This document shows, in pieces, positions 1 to 11,149 of a stretch of DNA of 64,000 nt; position 1 is the first letter of the stretch; the number at the start of each line of letters is the position of its first letter. Below the pieces are notes generated by a model. The model was not told where the DNA came from, searched no databases, and worked only from the letters and a program-made list of their open reading frames with translations. This DNA comes from Plazaster borealis (lineage: Eukaryota > Echinodermata > Asteroidea > Forcipulatida > Labidiasteridae), in contig JAJGQC010000655.1 in NCBI GenBank assembly GCA_021014325.1, forward strand, positions 1 to 64,000, given 5' to 3'. A program made the translations under genes and the position numbers.

Positions 1-1075
1 AAGGAGACACAACTTCCTGAGACGGGTGTTCAAGATCTCAAGACTAACTTCATTTTAACTGGTCTTGCACTTCAACTGGAGCAGGTCAGCTCATCTGTAA
101 ACAGCAAGTTGATTTGTAAATTATGCAAGGAGGAAAATGAGGCAACACATTTCTGTTGTGACTGCCCCATGATCATCTGTGCAAACTGTAGTGAAATGCA
201 CCAGAAATTCCCTTTACTATCAAACCACACAGTAGCTACTTTGAAAGACATTCGTGCCGGAAAGATTGCAATGAAAAAAAGAAAACAAAAACGTCATCCA
301 GAATGTCAAACTCATGAAGGTGAAGTGATGTGGTTCTATTGTACAACATGTGATATGATGATTTGCCAAGCTTGTACTGTCATCGATCACTGTAAACCAC
401 AACATGAGTATATTGACTGCAACCAAGCCTCATCCACATATAAACAGTCATTGGCTGAACTCATTACTCCCCTTGAAGAAATACTACAGAATCTTGAACA
501 ATCTCAAGCAACTGTCTCAACAATGAAAGACAACCTAGACATTGCAGTTGAGACAATTATGGCACAAGTGAAAAATAGATCTTGTCAGATTAGGGCTAAG
601 GTAGCAGCTCAAGAGAGTCGCATGATGGATGAAATAAAAACCATCCACAAAGATCCTAACAAGAAATTGGAGGAATATGAGCAAACAGTGAGTGTAAACT
701 CACAGCAAATACAGCATTCACTTCAGACTGCCAAAGATGTCAGCAACAATTCATCAGCTCCTGACTTCCTTGCACTCTATCCTACTATCAGTAAGGACTT
801 GAAATTACTCAGAGATCAAAATCAACCCAAGATGGATTCTACCCTTTCCCATCTGAGATTCAATCCAGGGGTTTGTGACATCTCCCTGGGTAATCTGATT
901 ATGAAGGAATCAAGGTGGGAGTTTTGTTTGGAGTATGATGGAGGATTCATTGGGGCTTGGGATATTGATGCCTCTCTACCTGGGGATGAGATGGCAGTGG
1001 CAGACTACGGTGCTAGCAGAGTGGTAATCTGTGACACTAAGGGACAGCAGAAAAAAACTATCCAGATCTCACAAT
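1..1075 (+). CDS. TRIM-like B-box protein, exon (5' end outside window)
   Basis: The reading frame is open from base 1, so this exon continues from upstream; a RING finger would be expected there but cannot be seen. A first cysteine/histidine B-box-like finger is encoded at about 115-240 (CKLCKEE, then CCDCP and CANC). A canonical B-box 2 follows at about 295-420 (HPEC, then FYCTTC, MICQAC and a terminal H/C pair). After it comes a Gln/Glu/Leu-rich coiled coil (about 430-800), then the start of a beta-propeller-like region ending in MAVADYGASRVVICD. The exon ends at a good donor (CAAT|GTAAGT) in phase 1. In the TRIM family this layout (RING, B-boxes, coiled coil, NHL-type propeller) marks ubiquitin ligases or RNA-binding regulators; such genes are often multicopy in echinoderms. 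Assignment to TRIM2/3/56/71 is not possible from this part. Confidence 0.85.
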
Positions 1076-1842
1076 GTAAGTTCCTTAAAAAGTCATTTAG
1101 TTAGAGATGTAATGTTGTTGTAAATCTCAGTTCAAACAGTGTAAAAAGTACTCTTGATTGGTTATTAGGGTGACAGTCAAAGATTATTCCATGAAAATAA
1201 GTAGTTATTCCAATCCAATACTACTATCAAATCTGAGAAAGTTTTATTAAACATTGTTTGAAGTTATCAACTCAAGTCAATCCTTAAAATGATGTTCACA
1301 CATCAGACCATATTTGTGATCAATACAAGGTTTACATATTGTAATCAAAGTGTATGTCATGAAATTGATTGATTATTCCCATTCCACTGTACCTTATAGA
1401 CTATGGCTGCATTCATCCACTGCAGGATCACTGAATCCACTCTATCTGCTGTCATTCTGAATGTTGACATTCCTCTAATCAACACCACCAACAAAAGAAG
1501 TTTGTAATACTAAATGAATAAATATCATTAATTAATGTAATTAAGGTAAAATATCTAAATGAGTTAAAAAGTATGAATTCAATACCAGTTTTCTCTTGAT
1601 TAGTAGAGTCACCTTGCTAATATTAACAGATTGTTGTTATTGTTTTACTGTATGTCATAGTTACATGTAGGTGCTGTGTTGATTATTAGCAAAGTAAAAA
1701 GGGCTTTTACAACATGGGAACAAATAATTGAATAATAACGTCTTTTGTATTTTTGCAAAAATCAAATTTAATAGGTTGTAAGTAATTTGCAAATGAAGGA
1801 TCATTGTATTGAGTTCTATTCATTTGTTCATTTGTTTTCCAG
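1076..1842 (+). other. intron of the TRIM-like gene
   Basis: It is bounded by GTAAGT and a pyrimidine-rich CAG acceptor. It is AT-rich, and I see no gene or repeat in it. Confidence 0.75.
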
Positions 1843-2453
1843 GCCCTTTTGCTGTAGCTGCATTCCAGAATCAGTTAGTAGTTGTAGATTTAACCAGCTC
1901 TGTCAAGATGTACAGTATGAATGGCAAACAGATATTTGAATTCTACACGGTGCCTCATAGTGAAGTGGGCAAGACAGCAGTAAGCCTCCAAAGTGTAGCA
2001 GTCATGAAGGATACAATCATTGTGGGGGATGTGGTGAGGTCTGTCATTACTAAACACAGATCCAGTGATGGTTCACTCATAGACACTGTTTCAGTTAAGA
2101 CACAACCTTACTACTTGGCCATTGACAGCAAGGAGAGAATTGTAGTCAGTGGTAGGGAGCACCAAGTGACCATTGTGGACGACAATGGTGCTACACTAAT
2201 CACCATCAAACCACTCATTAATGGTCAGCAAGTTGAAAGCTGCAGAGGTGTATGCTGTGACAGCTCAACTATCTATATTGCAGTGTGGAATAGCCTTAAT
2301 GCTGGTCATATACATCAGTATGACCCTGAAGGTAGATTTCTCAGCTGTATTGCTCAGGGTCTGTTCAGCCCAATTGGAATCTCATTTACATCAGATGGTC
2401 AGAAGCTGGCAGTGGCCGACTACAAATCAGTGAAGATTTATAACAAGGTGTAA
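1843..2453 (+). CDS. TRIM-like protein, terminal exon (propeller repeats)
   Basis: This is the last exon of the gene starting before base 1. The acceptor (tttgttttccag|GC) lies at 1841-1842, and the single base carried from the donor at 1075 restores the frame exactly. About 203 residues follow, ending at TAA 2451-2453. The protein has repeated hydrophobic strands with VADY, VVGDVVRS and GISFTSDG-type turns, as in NHL or six-bladed propeller domains. The propeller would bind RNA or a substrate protein. The intron 1076-1842 is 767 bp, AT-rich and without visible features. Confidence 0.8.
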
Positions 2454-4440
2454 TGCTATTTAATAATAATGATGATACTGGTCAAATACTGTCTCATGGA
2501 TTGAACTGACCACCAAAATAAGTCAATCAAATTAAATCACAAAATTTTGCAAACTGATATGAATGTTTTCACTCAAACAGTTAAAATAAGCAATCAGTTT
2601 AAATTGTCCATTAATTAAGACATTGAGTTAATCAATTCTGTTTGTAATACCTGGTTGCAAATATACTGTACATGTGACATATTTTGCATTTTGCAATAAA
2701 ATAATGTCGTGACACAGAAAAATGCTTTTGAGTACAGGCTTGTCTATTTTAAGTGATTTTGTAAAAACATTCCAGTGGGCAGGAAATAGTGTATGCAGTA
2801 AATGGTAGCATGCAAAGTTAGGGGTTGTTCACTTGTATTACAACCTTTTCCATTTGATAAGAAATGCAACCTTTGAAGTTTAACATTGCATGCTAGTTGA
2901 GGTTGCTTTTGAAATCATTACTCATAAATAGCTGACTATTGTATATTTGCCATGTTTGCTTTGTTATTAAGACTAGCGGGATGCCGCGCTTTGCACGTAA
3001 AAAATTGTGCATTTGTTTTGGTTATAAAGGCCATGAAAATTATATATGATGTTGTGAATAAGTGATAAACAATATGAAAGTAAAACCAATGGAACAAAAT
3101 AACGTAGAAAATCCGAGATTAAGACTCGACCAAAAACCCCATTATATGTTTTTCACTGTTTTCAAACATCACAATTTATCACTAGTGATAAAGACCAATG
3201 GTTTTACTCATTTCCTAAAAACTATAGCATTTCAAGCAAAACTATTTCAAGAAAAGTTTTCCACCATGACCATCTTTATACCATGCAAGTTATGTGCAAA
3301 TCTGAGTGCATTTATATTTTCAACCTTACCAATGTTGTACACACCCTTTAAATGTTATTTTGAACAAATTATTTGTATTATACAAAAATTGAAAAGTGAT
3401 ACAACAGCTTGCTATAGGTATTATTATATTGAAGAATTTGGCATAAATATAATTTTAACAGAAGATTTGATTTCATCAAAAAGTATAGTCTTCAAAGATG
3501 TTAACCCGATATATTTTGAACATTTGCTTTGATCCTAAGAATTGTTTGTTATTGTTGGTAACAGGAAAAAGTAAACTGTTTATTTGTTTATTATGTTTCA
3601 CTAATTAAGACAAGTTAAGTACAAACTATTTAATCACAGAAATAAATCAAGGCTAAAATAATGCTTGACATCAGGTGGGCATGCAAAGAAGTCAGTTAGA
3701 TGTAAAAATCATTGGTAAATGCAAGTGTATAACAATGTTTTATATCTAGGAGAGGAGGGGGGGGGGTGTCACAGACATGTGGTTGGGTGTATAAGGGAAC
3801 CTCTATATACATTTTGTAATATTGTCTGTGCTTAGCTTTCATAACATTGGAAAAAAAGTTGTACCTCTGTGGTCCTGATTTTTAGCTGCGGAAAAAAAAA
3901 AGGATAAGGGAAAATGAAAGGGAAGGTATACATTTCGTTGTTGGAACCGTTTGATTGTTATACAATAAAACTAACCTGTGAAAATTTCCTTTAAAAAGGT
4001 TGTAAGCTATGTAGGAAAATGTCATGTAACATCCAAAAGAATATGAATTGTTTATTTTATTACTTGTTATCATCACATTTAAAATCTGACAGAGGTCATC
4101 CAAATCTGGTTCTTATCGTGATAACTAGTGATAATTTTTTTTTGGCAGCCATCTTGTAATTTTTCCTGCTCAAATGTTTTTGGAAGATATGCAGTGATCA
4201 TATCCATGCAATATTACATGTATGTGATATTGATATCATTTCTAGTAATATCTGCTGTGCATAATGATTTCATTTCTAGTAATATCTGGTGTGCATACAT
4301 ATAAAGGCACCTGGCAGTGGTATTTTGTCAAAATAAAGCTTTTGTCGTTAATATATACATTTTTATGAGTGGAATGTGAATAAACAATTAACTAAGGTTA
4401 AAAAATTGTGTTTTTATTTTAATTACAAATTTAAAAATAG
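2454..4440. other. AT-rich spacer with a dispersed repeat
   Basis: This is the 3' flank of the TRIM-like gene. A polyadenylation-type AATAAA occurs near 2694. Bases 2965-3130 (beginning GACTAGCGGGATGCCGCGC and running through ATGAAAATTATATATGATG) resemble 14220-14410, so this is a dispersed repeat. The 156-codon open frame at 3062-3532 starts inside that repeat and has low-complexity AT-rich codons, so I do not call it a gene. A homopolymer G run lies near 3755-3767. Nothing else is seen. Confidence 0.6.
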
Positions 4441-4464
4441 GCCCCCGTTTACATGGCGCTGTTC

Positions 4465-5105
4465 GTGACGTCAATCGAGGCGCGGGATATTTGAAGAGAA
4501 AATGTGTAGTCTGGCCCTGTACATTACGTCTGGGTACCTGATCAGTATGATGCGTTTTCGTATTCGGACGTCACCCAATGCAATCCTAGGACAGTGTACA
4601 TTCGACGTTTATACTAGGTTTTTCACCGGTCCCGAGCTGTCCCATGCGCGTTTCTATGTCTTAAAAAACGGAAGATACGAGCACGGTCATAACGAAAACA
4701 CAGATAATACGAGGTAGTTTAGCGGCCCCGTGATGACAAATCGGATCGGCCTGCCGTGGCGCGGCATACAGCTCAAGTCGATCCGAACACCAGAAACATG
4801 TTCGCTGCAGCGCTGAAAACGATGTCGGACCGGACAACTTTGCCCTCGTAAGCCTGACTTTCGATGCCCATAACTGCCTATATTTGGGATGTGCAGGAAA
4901 CAGATGCTAACTGACCCCATCTTTAGTCGTTTTGCTGCATCCAGCAGCAATGCACCTGGTCGGCATTGCCGGAAAAATGCACGAAATATCCTTTTTTGGG
5001 GATAACAAAACGAAACGTACAAGCTCACTACTTGCACGTAAATGCAGGCAAGTTCGAGGGGGGTCGATGTTCGATCGCGGCGAAGTCTGCCTCGATTGAC
5101 GTCAC
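4465..5105. mobile_element. CpG-rich element bounded by 17-bp perfect inverted repeats
   Basis: The left end GTGACGTCAATCGAGGC (4465-4481) is the exact reverse complement of 5089-5105. Each arm contains the CRE-type palindrome TGACGTCA. The 640-bp interior is richer in GC and CpG than the AT-rich flanks. Open frames in it (for example 4687-5133 on the minus strand) show no recognisable domain. It is most likely a non-autonomous DNA element. An alternative is a CpG island or promoter, but no gene start is visible next to it. Confidence 0.5.
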
Positions 5106-5199
5106 AAAAAGGGATGGGCGGAGTCACTCTCAAACAACTTTATCAATTTTTTTAACATATAAATCGTGACAAACAATTACTCAAAAAATTGTTTTATTG

Positions 5200-5575
5200 T
5201 TAAAGGCATCGTACATGTTTGGTAATTGTCAAAGACCAGTGTTCTCACTTGGTGTATCCCAACAAATGCATAATATAACAAGCCTGTGAAAATTTGGGCT
5301 CAATTGGTCACCGAAGTTGCAAGAAAATGATGAAAGAAAAAACACCCTTGTTGTACAAATTTGTGTGGTTTCAGATAGGAATAAAAGGCTTCTAGCTAGA
5401 AGTCCTTTATTATTTTAGTGAGAAATTACCTCTTTCTCAAAAACTACGTTACTTCAGAGGGAGTCGTTTCTCACAATGTTTTATACTATCAACAGCTCTC
5501 TGTTACTTGTTACCAAGTCAGTTTTCATGCTAATATATATTTTGAGTATTTACCAAATGTGTACGATGCCTTTAA
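5200..5575. mobile_element. TTAA-flanked MITE (piggyBac-like), copy 1
   Basis: The element is bounded by TTAA on both sides. Terminal inverted repeats begin AGGCATCGTACATGTTTGG and close with the complementary CGATGCCT. It is 376 bp long with no coding capacity. A second copy lies at 63247-63619 with about 28 bp of matching ends. A TTAA target duplication is the hallmark of piggyBac-type transposases, so assignment to a piggyBac-mobilised MITE family is a strong inference. Confidence 0.85.
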
Positions 5576-5813
5576 GATACATATACTCTGCTGTAAAAAA
5601 AAATAAAAAAACTATTTCCAGGTGCCTTTAAGCTATTGAAAATAGAGGCGAAATCGGCCGTTTGATTTTATGCATATTAGCAATTTTTCCCCAACTTCCT
5701 TTTTCTACCTTTTTGATATGTTGTTTGGGAGGGTTTCAAGAGACTCAACAGAAATCATTTCTGTTGCAATTTTGTCCGTGTCAAACCAGTGTGTGAGTCT
5801 AAAGCTGAAGCAG

Positions 5814-6234
5814 ATAATAATAATAATAATATCAAAGTCTTATATAGCGCACGTATCTACCAAACAAGGTACTCAAGGCGCTTAGTATATATACTTTAAA
5901 CAGAAAGATGGGTTATTGAAGTTATGAATTATGAGACCCAATTATGTAGCACCTTATAATGTTTTTTACAAGGTGCTACGGCGCATTCAGCAGCCACAAC
6001 CAGGAACAACGGGGCGAACCCCTTCTCTTTTCGATAAGTGCACTGGGTTCTTTTACGTGCATTACACAATACACGGGACCAACGGCTTTACGTCCCATCC
6101 GAAGGACGAAGCAATGGTTAAGTGTCTTGCTTAAGGACACAAGTGTCACGGCTGGGGATTCGAACCCACACTCTGCTGATCAGAAACACCAGAGTTTGAA
6201 TTCGGTGCTCTTAACCGCTCGGCCACGACACTTC
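5814..6234 (-). mobile_element. tRNA-derived SINE, minus strand
   Basis: Read on the minus strand, the element starts near 6234 with a tRNA-like head. Box A lies in GTGGCCGAGCGGTTAAGAGC and box B is GGTTCGAATCC; the long variable arm is of Ser/Leu type. A body containing a GGGACGTAAAGCC-type segment follows. It ends with a CGCTATATAAG-like tail and an (ATT)n run at 5814-5830. It is apparently full length. Related copies are the plus-strand SINE at 16512 and a tail fragment near 13278. Confidence 0.8.
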
Positions 6235-6284
6235 CACAAGATGATGTCACTGCTGGAGCATGAACTAGACCAAAGAAAAAAAGG

Positions 6285-6810
6285 AAAGAACAAAAGAAAT
6301 CTTCACAATGTTGGAAAATGCATGAGACTTACACAGTCTATAATAATTCCCATATTGTTCTTATTGTTTAGTTGCTAAGAGTGTTGCTATGACGATCATG
6401 CTGCTGTCAGCTGATCATTTGACGGTGGAGAAGCAGTAACAGCTTCAGATGTAAAACATGGAGTGAGACTGAGATTTGTGCATCCTAAGGAAACTAAGTT
6501 ATTCTAGAGACGGAGTCTTTTGAAGCTAAGGGACCATGACACATGAGGTAATTTACATGCATCCACTTCCAGGCAGTACATTCACATTTCTGTCCGACAT
6601 TTTGTTTTTAAAGACTATGAGACAAAATTATCTGCTGCGATACTGAAGGGTTTCTTTTATACACTTTGTTGTTGGTTGCCTCCAAGTTACCTTTAAATAT
6701 TGCTCTGTGCGACAAGGGTTTTGAAGCTGATCTTTAATGCCTGTGGCATGTAGACATGTCTGAGTGACTATTATGGGGCACCATTACTAGGTGGCACTAT
6801 TTCACCTCAA
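6285..6810. repeat. duplicated segment A, copy 1
   Basis: About 520 bp are closely similar to 11150-11650. The shared stretch runs from AAAGGAAAGAACAA through the ATGACACATGAGG region to GGGGCACCATTACT. Together with segment B (9062/14555) this defines a tandem duplication with an offset of about 5 kb. No clear exon is visible inside it. Confidence 0.8.
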
Positions 6811-6825
6811 CATGCCTAGCAAACA

Positions 6826-7266
6826 AAATAACGTCCACTCGACGTCGCTAAGACGTTATTTGAAAAGTGTGGAGTTTTGTCAACGACTAGAGGACGTTGC
6901 GTTTTGACATTTTATAATAACGTTATGACTTTGGCAGTCATGGTTGTATCATGGAAAAAAAATTCAATTTTAATAACATTTTAAGTAAAATTACATGTTG
7001 AGTTACTATATTTAAATTATCACTAAATCCTCTGATAGTTTAGACAAATAAATAAAGAAATTAGTATACCCAGTTCATACATTTGGCAAATTTCTTGAAA
7101 TATTTTGTAGGTATTTTACAACTTCTTAGCCTAATTTACTAATTTGTATATGTGATATTTAGGTTGTCATAACGTTCCCAAGTAACCTGACAAAACATTC
7201 AGGCAACATTGCCAAAAAAAGTTAACGCGACTTTTATTAAGACGTTGTGAAGATACATAGTCATTA
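6826..7266. repeat. ACGTT-rich palindromic repeat, left part
   Basis: It starts with a hairpin (AATAACGTC and GACGTTATT arms near 6828-6861) and is rich in AACGTT motifs. Similar ACGTT-rich sequence resumes at 8250-8370 beyond the 983-bp element. The two parts probably form one older element split by the younger insertion. Confidence 0.45.
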
Positions 7267-8249
7267 AGGGAGCGTCGTCAAAATGGAACTTTCCCATTTG
7301 AACGTTCCTTTTTCGGCATGCCCGTTGGGACACGGCATGATATTTTGACCATTCCCATGGGAACGTTCCCAATTGGGAACATTCGCACATTGTCTGCTTT
7401 GTGCCCGATTGCGTGCATGTTTGTGTTTGCGCTCCATTGCCGGAGTTGCGTTGACTTCAAAGAGTAAACAAACAACAATAGAAGGCAAGGTAGGTTCATA
7501 AATAAATATTTGTAACCAGTCTGAAACAATTCGACTACTTTTAAAGATGTTGTCAATTTTGTTAGAATAATAAAGTTGACAATGTTCCGTTACTACATGA
7601 CTCGCCGCTATTTCCTCAATTCCTCTACCTTTAATGAACGTTATTTCAGAGTACAATAGGAGGATATTTATATTTTACATAATTTCCACACTTCATAGAT
7701 GTAGTGTCATTTTAATCTGCAGTTATAAGTGGTGACTAATGACTGAGATTGTTTTAAATTTGTTCATAAGTCTGGACAATCATGCATTTTAAGTCTGGGT
7801 AATCAGTTTTTATAGACATATCGTCGTTGCATGTCCGACTTAAACCTTTCTTCCAAAGACTACCCTTAAAATCAAAATAAACCTCATGTTTTGCATCCAA
7901 CTACAAACGTAAATCCTGATCCCTCTTCAAAAAGATTGTTGTGTATTCATAGCGTTAACTTTTTATCAAAGGGATAACATCACTTACTGGGATTCACCAG
8001 CGAGACGCCATTTTGTTAGAAATTACACGTTCGCATACAGGCCGAGTTCCCAAATGGGTAAAACCGTGCAACCGTCCCAATGGGAATGCGTAGATTTCTT
8101 GCCTGGGAACATGCGGGAGCAGCGCCCGCGGTGGAATGTCCAAATGGGGATATGCCCGCGATCCAGCAGGGACACGGAGTATGCCCGGCGGGACGGTGAT
8201 GTGTTCTCATTTGGACGTTCCAAACAATCCGACTTTTGAGACGCTCCCT
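7267..8249. mobile_element. 983-bp palindromic DNA element
   Basis: The ends are AGGGAGCGTC (7267-7276) and its complement GACGCTCCCT (8240-8249). Both arms contain repeated TTCCCATTTGGAC / GGGAACGTTCCC-type motifs. The right arm is CpG-rich (8040-8230). The middle (7400-7990) is AT-rich. No transposase is encoded; the short open frames are shadows of the palindromes. It is probably a non-autonomous transposon of unassigned superfamily. Confidence 0.6.
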
Positions 8250-8397
8250 AACGTTGTATTGATGTTGTCAAGTAACGTGATAAAACCACAACCATCAGGT
8301 AACGTTTTGAAAGAACATTCACCCAACATCTGTATATAACGTCAGAATACAACTTTGATATTTTATAACAGATGTGAGTGACATCAGTAAGATGCAG

Positions 8398-8543
8398 GGT
8401 TCACTATTCACACAACCTTTGACCTGCTATCCCATGATGCAATGCCACAGTCATTTATGAACATTGAGGAGCTGGAAGCATTACGCCTGGAGATGGAACA
8501 GCAACTGAGCATGCTCAGTCAGAAACAGGGAACAGCCGAGGAG
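8398..8543 (+). CDS. MDN1: midasin (MDN1), exon preceding the C-terminal VWA region
   Basis: The acceptor GATGCAG ends at 8397 and the donor GAG|GTAAAT follows 8543. The exon encodes HTTFDLLSHDAMPQSFMN and then an acidic helix (IEELEALRLEMEQQLSML), matching the segment just before the VWA-proximal helix of midasin. Midasin is a giant dynein-like AAA+ ATPase that strips assembly factors from pre-60S ribosomes. Two bases complete a codon from an earlier exon, and the end is phase 0. I found no earlier midasin exon between 2454 and here. The preceding exon must therefore lie beyond the TRIM-like gene or be absent from the assembly. Confidence 0.75.
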
Positions 8544-8559
8544 GTAAATTAAGTATAGC

Positions 8560-8973
8560 CATTGATTTCAGGCATGTGAAATGTCCACGTTTACACAGGT
8601 ATTTGCGTTTTTTATTTCCCCATTTCTTTTTTTTGTTTTTTTTGTGGCTACCCTTATTTCTCGATCGTGCTGTGAATTCTAGTCTTCGTTTTTTTGTGTC
8701 AAAACAATACACATTTGTTGCACCAAGAAAAAATGGAACCATGCATCGGGCTGCACATCGTGTGAAGTTTGTGCTGTGATTTTTCCAAACATGGGGCTAT
8801 AAACTAGTCTGAATAATTGGCTACAACTTAGCTACTGCTGTTGCTAAGGACAGCTTATGCTTCAAGTGATGCGCTGATCGAGCCAAAGCCGTTGTCGTAG
8901 GACATTCTGCTTTCAAGAGCAGATTTCTAACCCCGCTAGATGACCCAGCTTGCCTGTGACCAATTTCAAATTG
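8560..8973. other. midasin intron sequence
   Basis: T-rich low-complexity sequence lies near 8625-8645. A partial copy of the palindromic TAAGCA-type repeat lies near 8837-8950. No coding sequence is seen. Confidence 0.5.
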
Positions 8974-9299
8974 GGTGGCATGGGTGGCTAGTGCGTAAAG
9001 CGCTTGCCTCTCGCCAATGTGACCCTGGTTTGATTCCCTGCTAAGGTCATTACTGAGTAGAGTTGGGCATTGGTTTTTTCTATGCCACAAGGGTTTTTCT
9101 CCGGGCCCTCCAGTTTTCTTCCCTCAGGAAAAATCAAACACTTTTGATATCTGGCTTAGATATGGGTCAATGTGGCTGGCTTCCAAATGCACCCTTGCGT
9201 GCCTGCAGCTTGAATGCCTTGTAGCCACATCCTTTGCAGCTCAGCTTTTCAGCTGCAGGTAAGGATGATTAGCCTCCCAAATGATTATTATTATTGTGA
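8974..9299 (+). mobile_element. tRNA-headed SINE with (ATT)n tail, copy 1
   Basis: A tRNA-like head (box A in GGTGGCTAGTGCG, box B GGTTTGATTCC) is followed by the segment GGGTTTTTCTCCGGGCCCTC, a body, and an ATTATTATTATT tail. A copy lacking the head is at 14565-14790 within duplicated segment B. Confidence 0.65.
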
Positions 9300-9745
9300 T
9301 ATTATAAATCCAGGACCTTCTGCTTTCAAAAGCAGATATCTACACACTAGATGGCTGAGTTTCCTTTTGAGCAATTTCATAAAACATGTAAGCAGATATT
9401 TTCTGCTTACAGAACGGTGCTTAGCAGAATTTATGTTTCATAAAGTAGCGTGTAAAAGACATGCTAACTTGCCAGTGGTTCATGTAAGTAGATGAATGCA
9501 ATTGGGCCGTGGTGATACTTGCTTGATTGTATATTACAAGTCACCCTATTGACAAACCATTATTTGTTATTTGACCGGAAGGAGAGAGAAGCGCAGGAGA
9601 CATGGCATCGGTACGAGTCATTGACATCAGGTCTAGCCAGGGATCTCTGTGAACAGCTCAGACTGGTCTTGGAACCTACAAGAGCCTCCAAACTAAGGTA
9701 GATTCTAGTTGCTAGTTTACAAATGACATTAACAGTTTCCATTGA
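9062..9745. repeat. duplicated segment B, copy 1 (contains a midasin exon)
   Basis: It is nearly identical to about 14555-15260, including the whole exon 9582-9697. Similarity resumes at 10268-10560 against 15263-15540. The roughly 520 bp 9746-10267 is missing from the second copy. Confidence 0.85.
9582..9697 (+). CDS. MDN1: midasin exon (LCEQLRLVLEPTRASKL), copy 1
   Basis: This 116-bp exon lies between acceptor CCGGAAG and donor AAG|GTAGAT. It encodes the conserved midasin helix with LARDLCEQLRLVLEPTRASK, directly upstream of the VWA domain. It starts in phase 0 and ends with two bases (AG) that pair with the G opening the exon at 16084. Its protein is identical to the copy at 15078. Both copies cannot be spliced in series: the first ends in phase 2 while the second starts in phase 0. 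Confidence 0.9.
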
Positions 9746-11149
9746 AAATAGTTGACAAGTATGATATTTACATTTTCTACTGGTAGCCAAGAAGCGTGAC
9801 AGCATTTGCATATTATGCAAGAGTAACAGGTTGAGTGCACACAGCTAGGGGTGTGCCTTTCATTGATCGTTTTCAGCGCAGCTTCGACGGACGTATCATT
9901 TATTTACTTATGTTAAATTGTAGTTAAATCTTTATTGAACAATTTCCAGATAGTTCCCGGTATGCATCAGGCAGGACCTTGCCAAAGAACCAATCAAAAA
10001 AGATTGAAAATAAGCCTACGTGGCAAAAGTAAGTAAAAAAAAGCAGAAGAAAGGTTGATAAATCAAACTCAGGTATGTTCAAATAGTGTTATATCTACTG
10101 AGATAAAGACCTCCTGCTTCTACATGCTGGTCCTGTCCCACCCGTGGCTCGTCGCCGAAGTTAGCCATGGTCATTGCATTAACATGTTTTTTATTGCAGG
10201 TGGGGGGGGGGAGCGGGATGGCGTGATAGAAAATAATTTATTCATGGTTGAGGGTCGAATTAGTGAATAAGTTATGAGAGAGATAGTTGACGTGACTTGC
10301 CCAAGTTTGGCGGGTTCCCTGTACCCACAATGCCAATGATAGTTCTAATGATTATTTTACAAGAAGTGGCCAGACTGTTTGTCCTTCCAGCCTCCATTTG
10401 ATTACATTGAAATGAATACAAGGAAAACAGATCACCCATGGAAGTCATCGGTTGTGTCTAAATTAAGTATTTTTAGTTCCAGTTTTGGTGATTGATGAGT
10501 CCTCAATATTTTGCATGAAAAAAAAAGAACATGACTTGCGCCTCATCAGGCAAGCTTTTTGTGCAGGTACAATTTTATTAACACTCTAGAATACTTGTGC
10601 ATTCTTAGTAAATTTGAATTGTTGAAACAATGTTTTGCTTTGGTTACAATGAACAAGGGTTATAGAACATAAAGTCTGGGTGTTCTCTAGTCCCTCAAGC
10701 TTTGTTGATTCTCATCATTTTTAGGTTTTATGAAGCATAATATAAACTAAAGGATTGGTTTGAACAAACACACAATGACAATCTATACATCCTTTTTGTT
10801 GTTTTATCATTTCTGCATTTTCATTAAAAAAAGGTTTGCTAAAAATCAGCAACAATTATCCATCTATTGGAGTAAAGCAATGATGATACAGAAATACATA
10901 GTGTGTAAAGAATTAATACTAGACTGTACAAGTTTGGCATGTATTTGAACAGTTTGAGGATCCTTTGGTTCTCACATGTGTGAAGGAAACAAAATCACAC
11001 TTTGGAACAAGTCCCAGTGTTTGAATATTGGCAACCTTATGGAGACCAACAACAAAAGGTCTCCACAGGGGAATTCTAATGAGAGGGATGTTCCACCAGG
11101 AATTGTGTGTACAAAGTCAACCTTTGGAGGAAGTTAAGTACAGGGACAA
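9746..11149. other. intronic spacer
   Basis: A G run lies near 10201-10210. Bases 10268-10560 are duplicated at 15263-15540. The remainder (10561-11149) is AT-rich with no feature I recognise. A donor-like GTAAGT near 10029 follows sequence that does not match midasin. Confidence 0.5.

Noticed and set aside
3062..3532. 156-codon open frame
   Set aside because: It begins inside a dispersed repeat shared with 14340-14400, is AT-rich and low in complexity, and shows no domain.
4687..5133. 148-codon minus-strand frame
   Set aside because: It lies within the CpG-rich inverted-repeat element, with no recognised domain and overlapping open frames on the other strand.
9942..10029. Candidate exon between TTTCCAG and GTAAGT
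   Set aside because: Splice-like borders are present, but none of the three frames matches midasin, and the segment is missing from the second duplicated copy.
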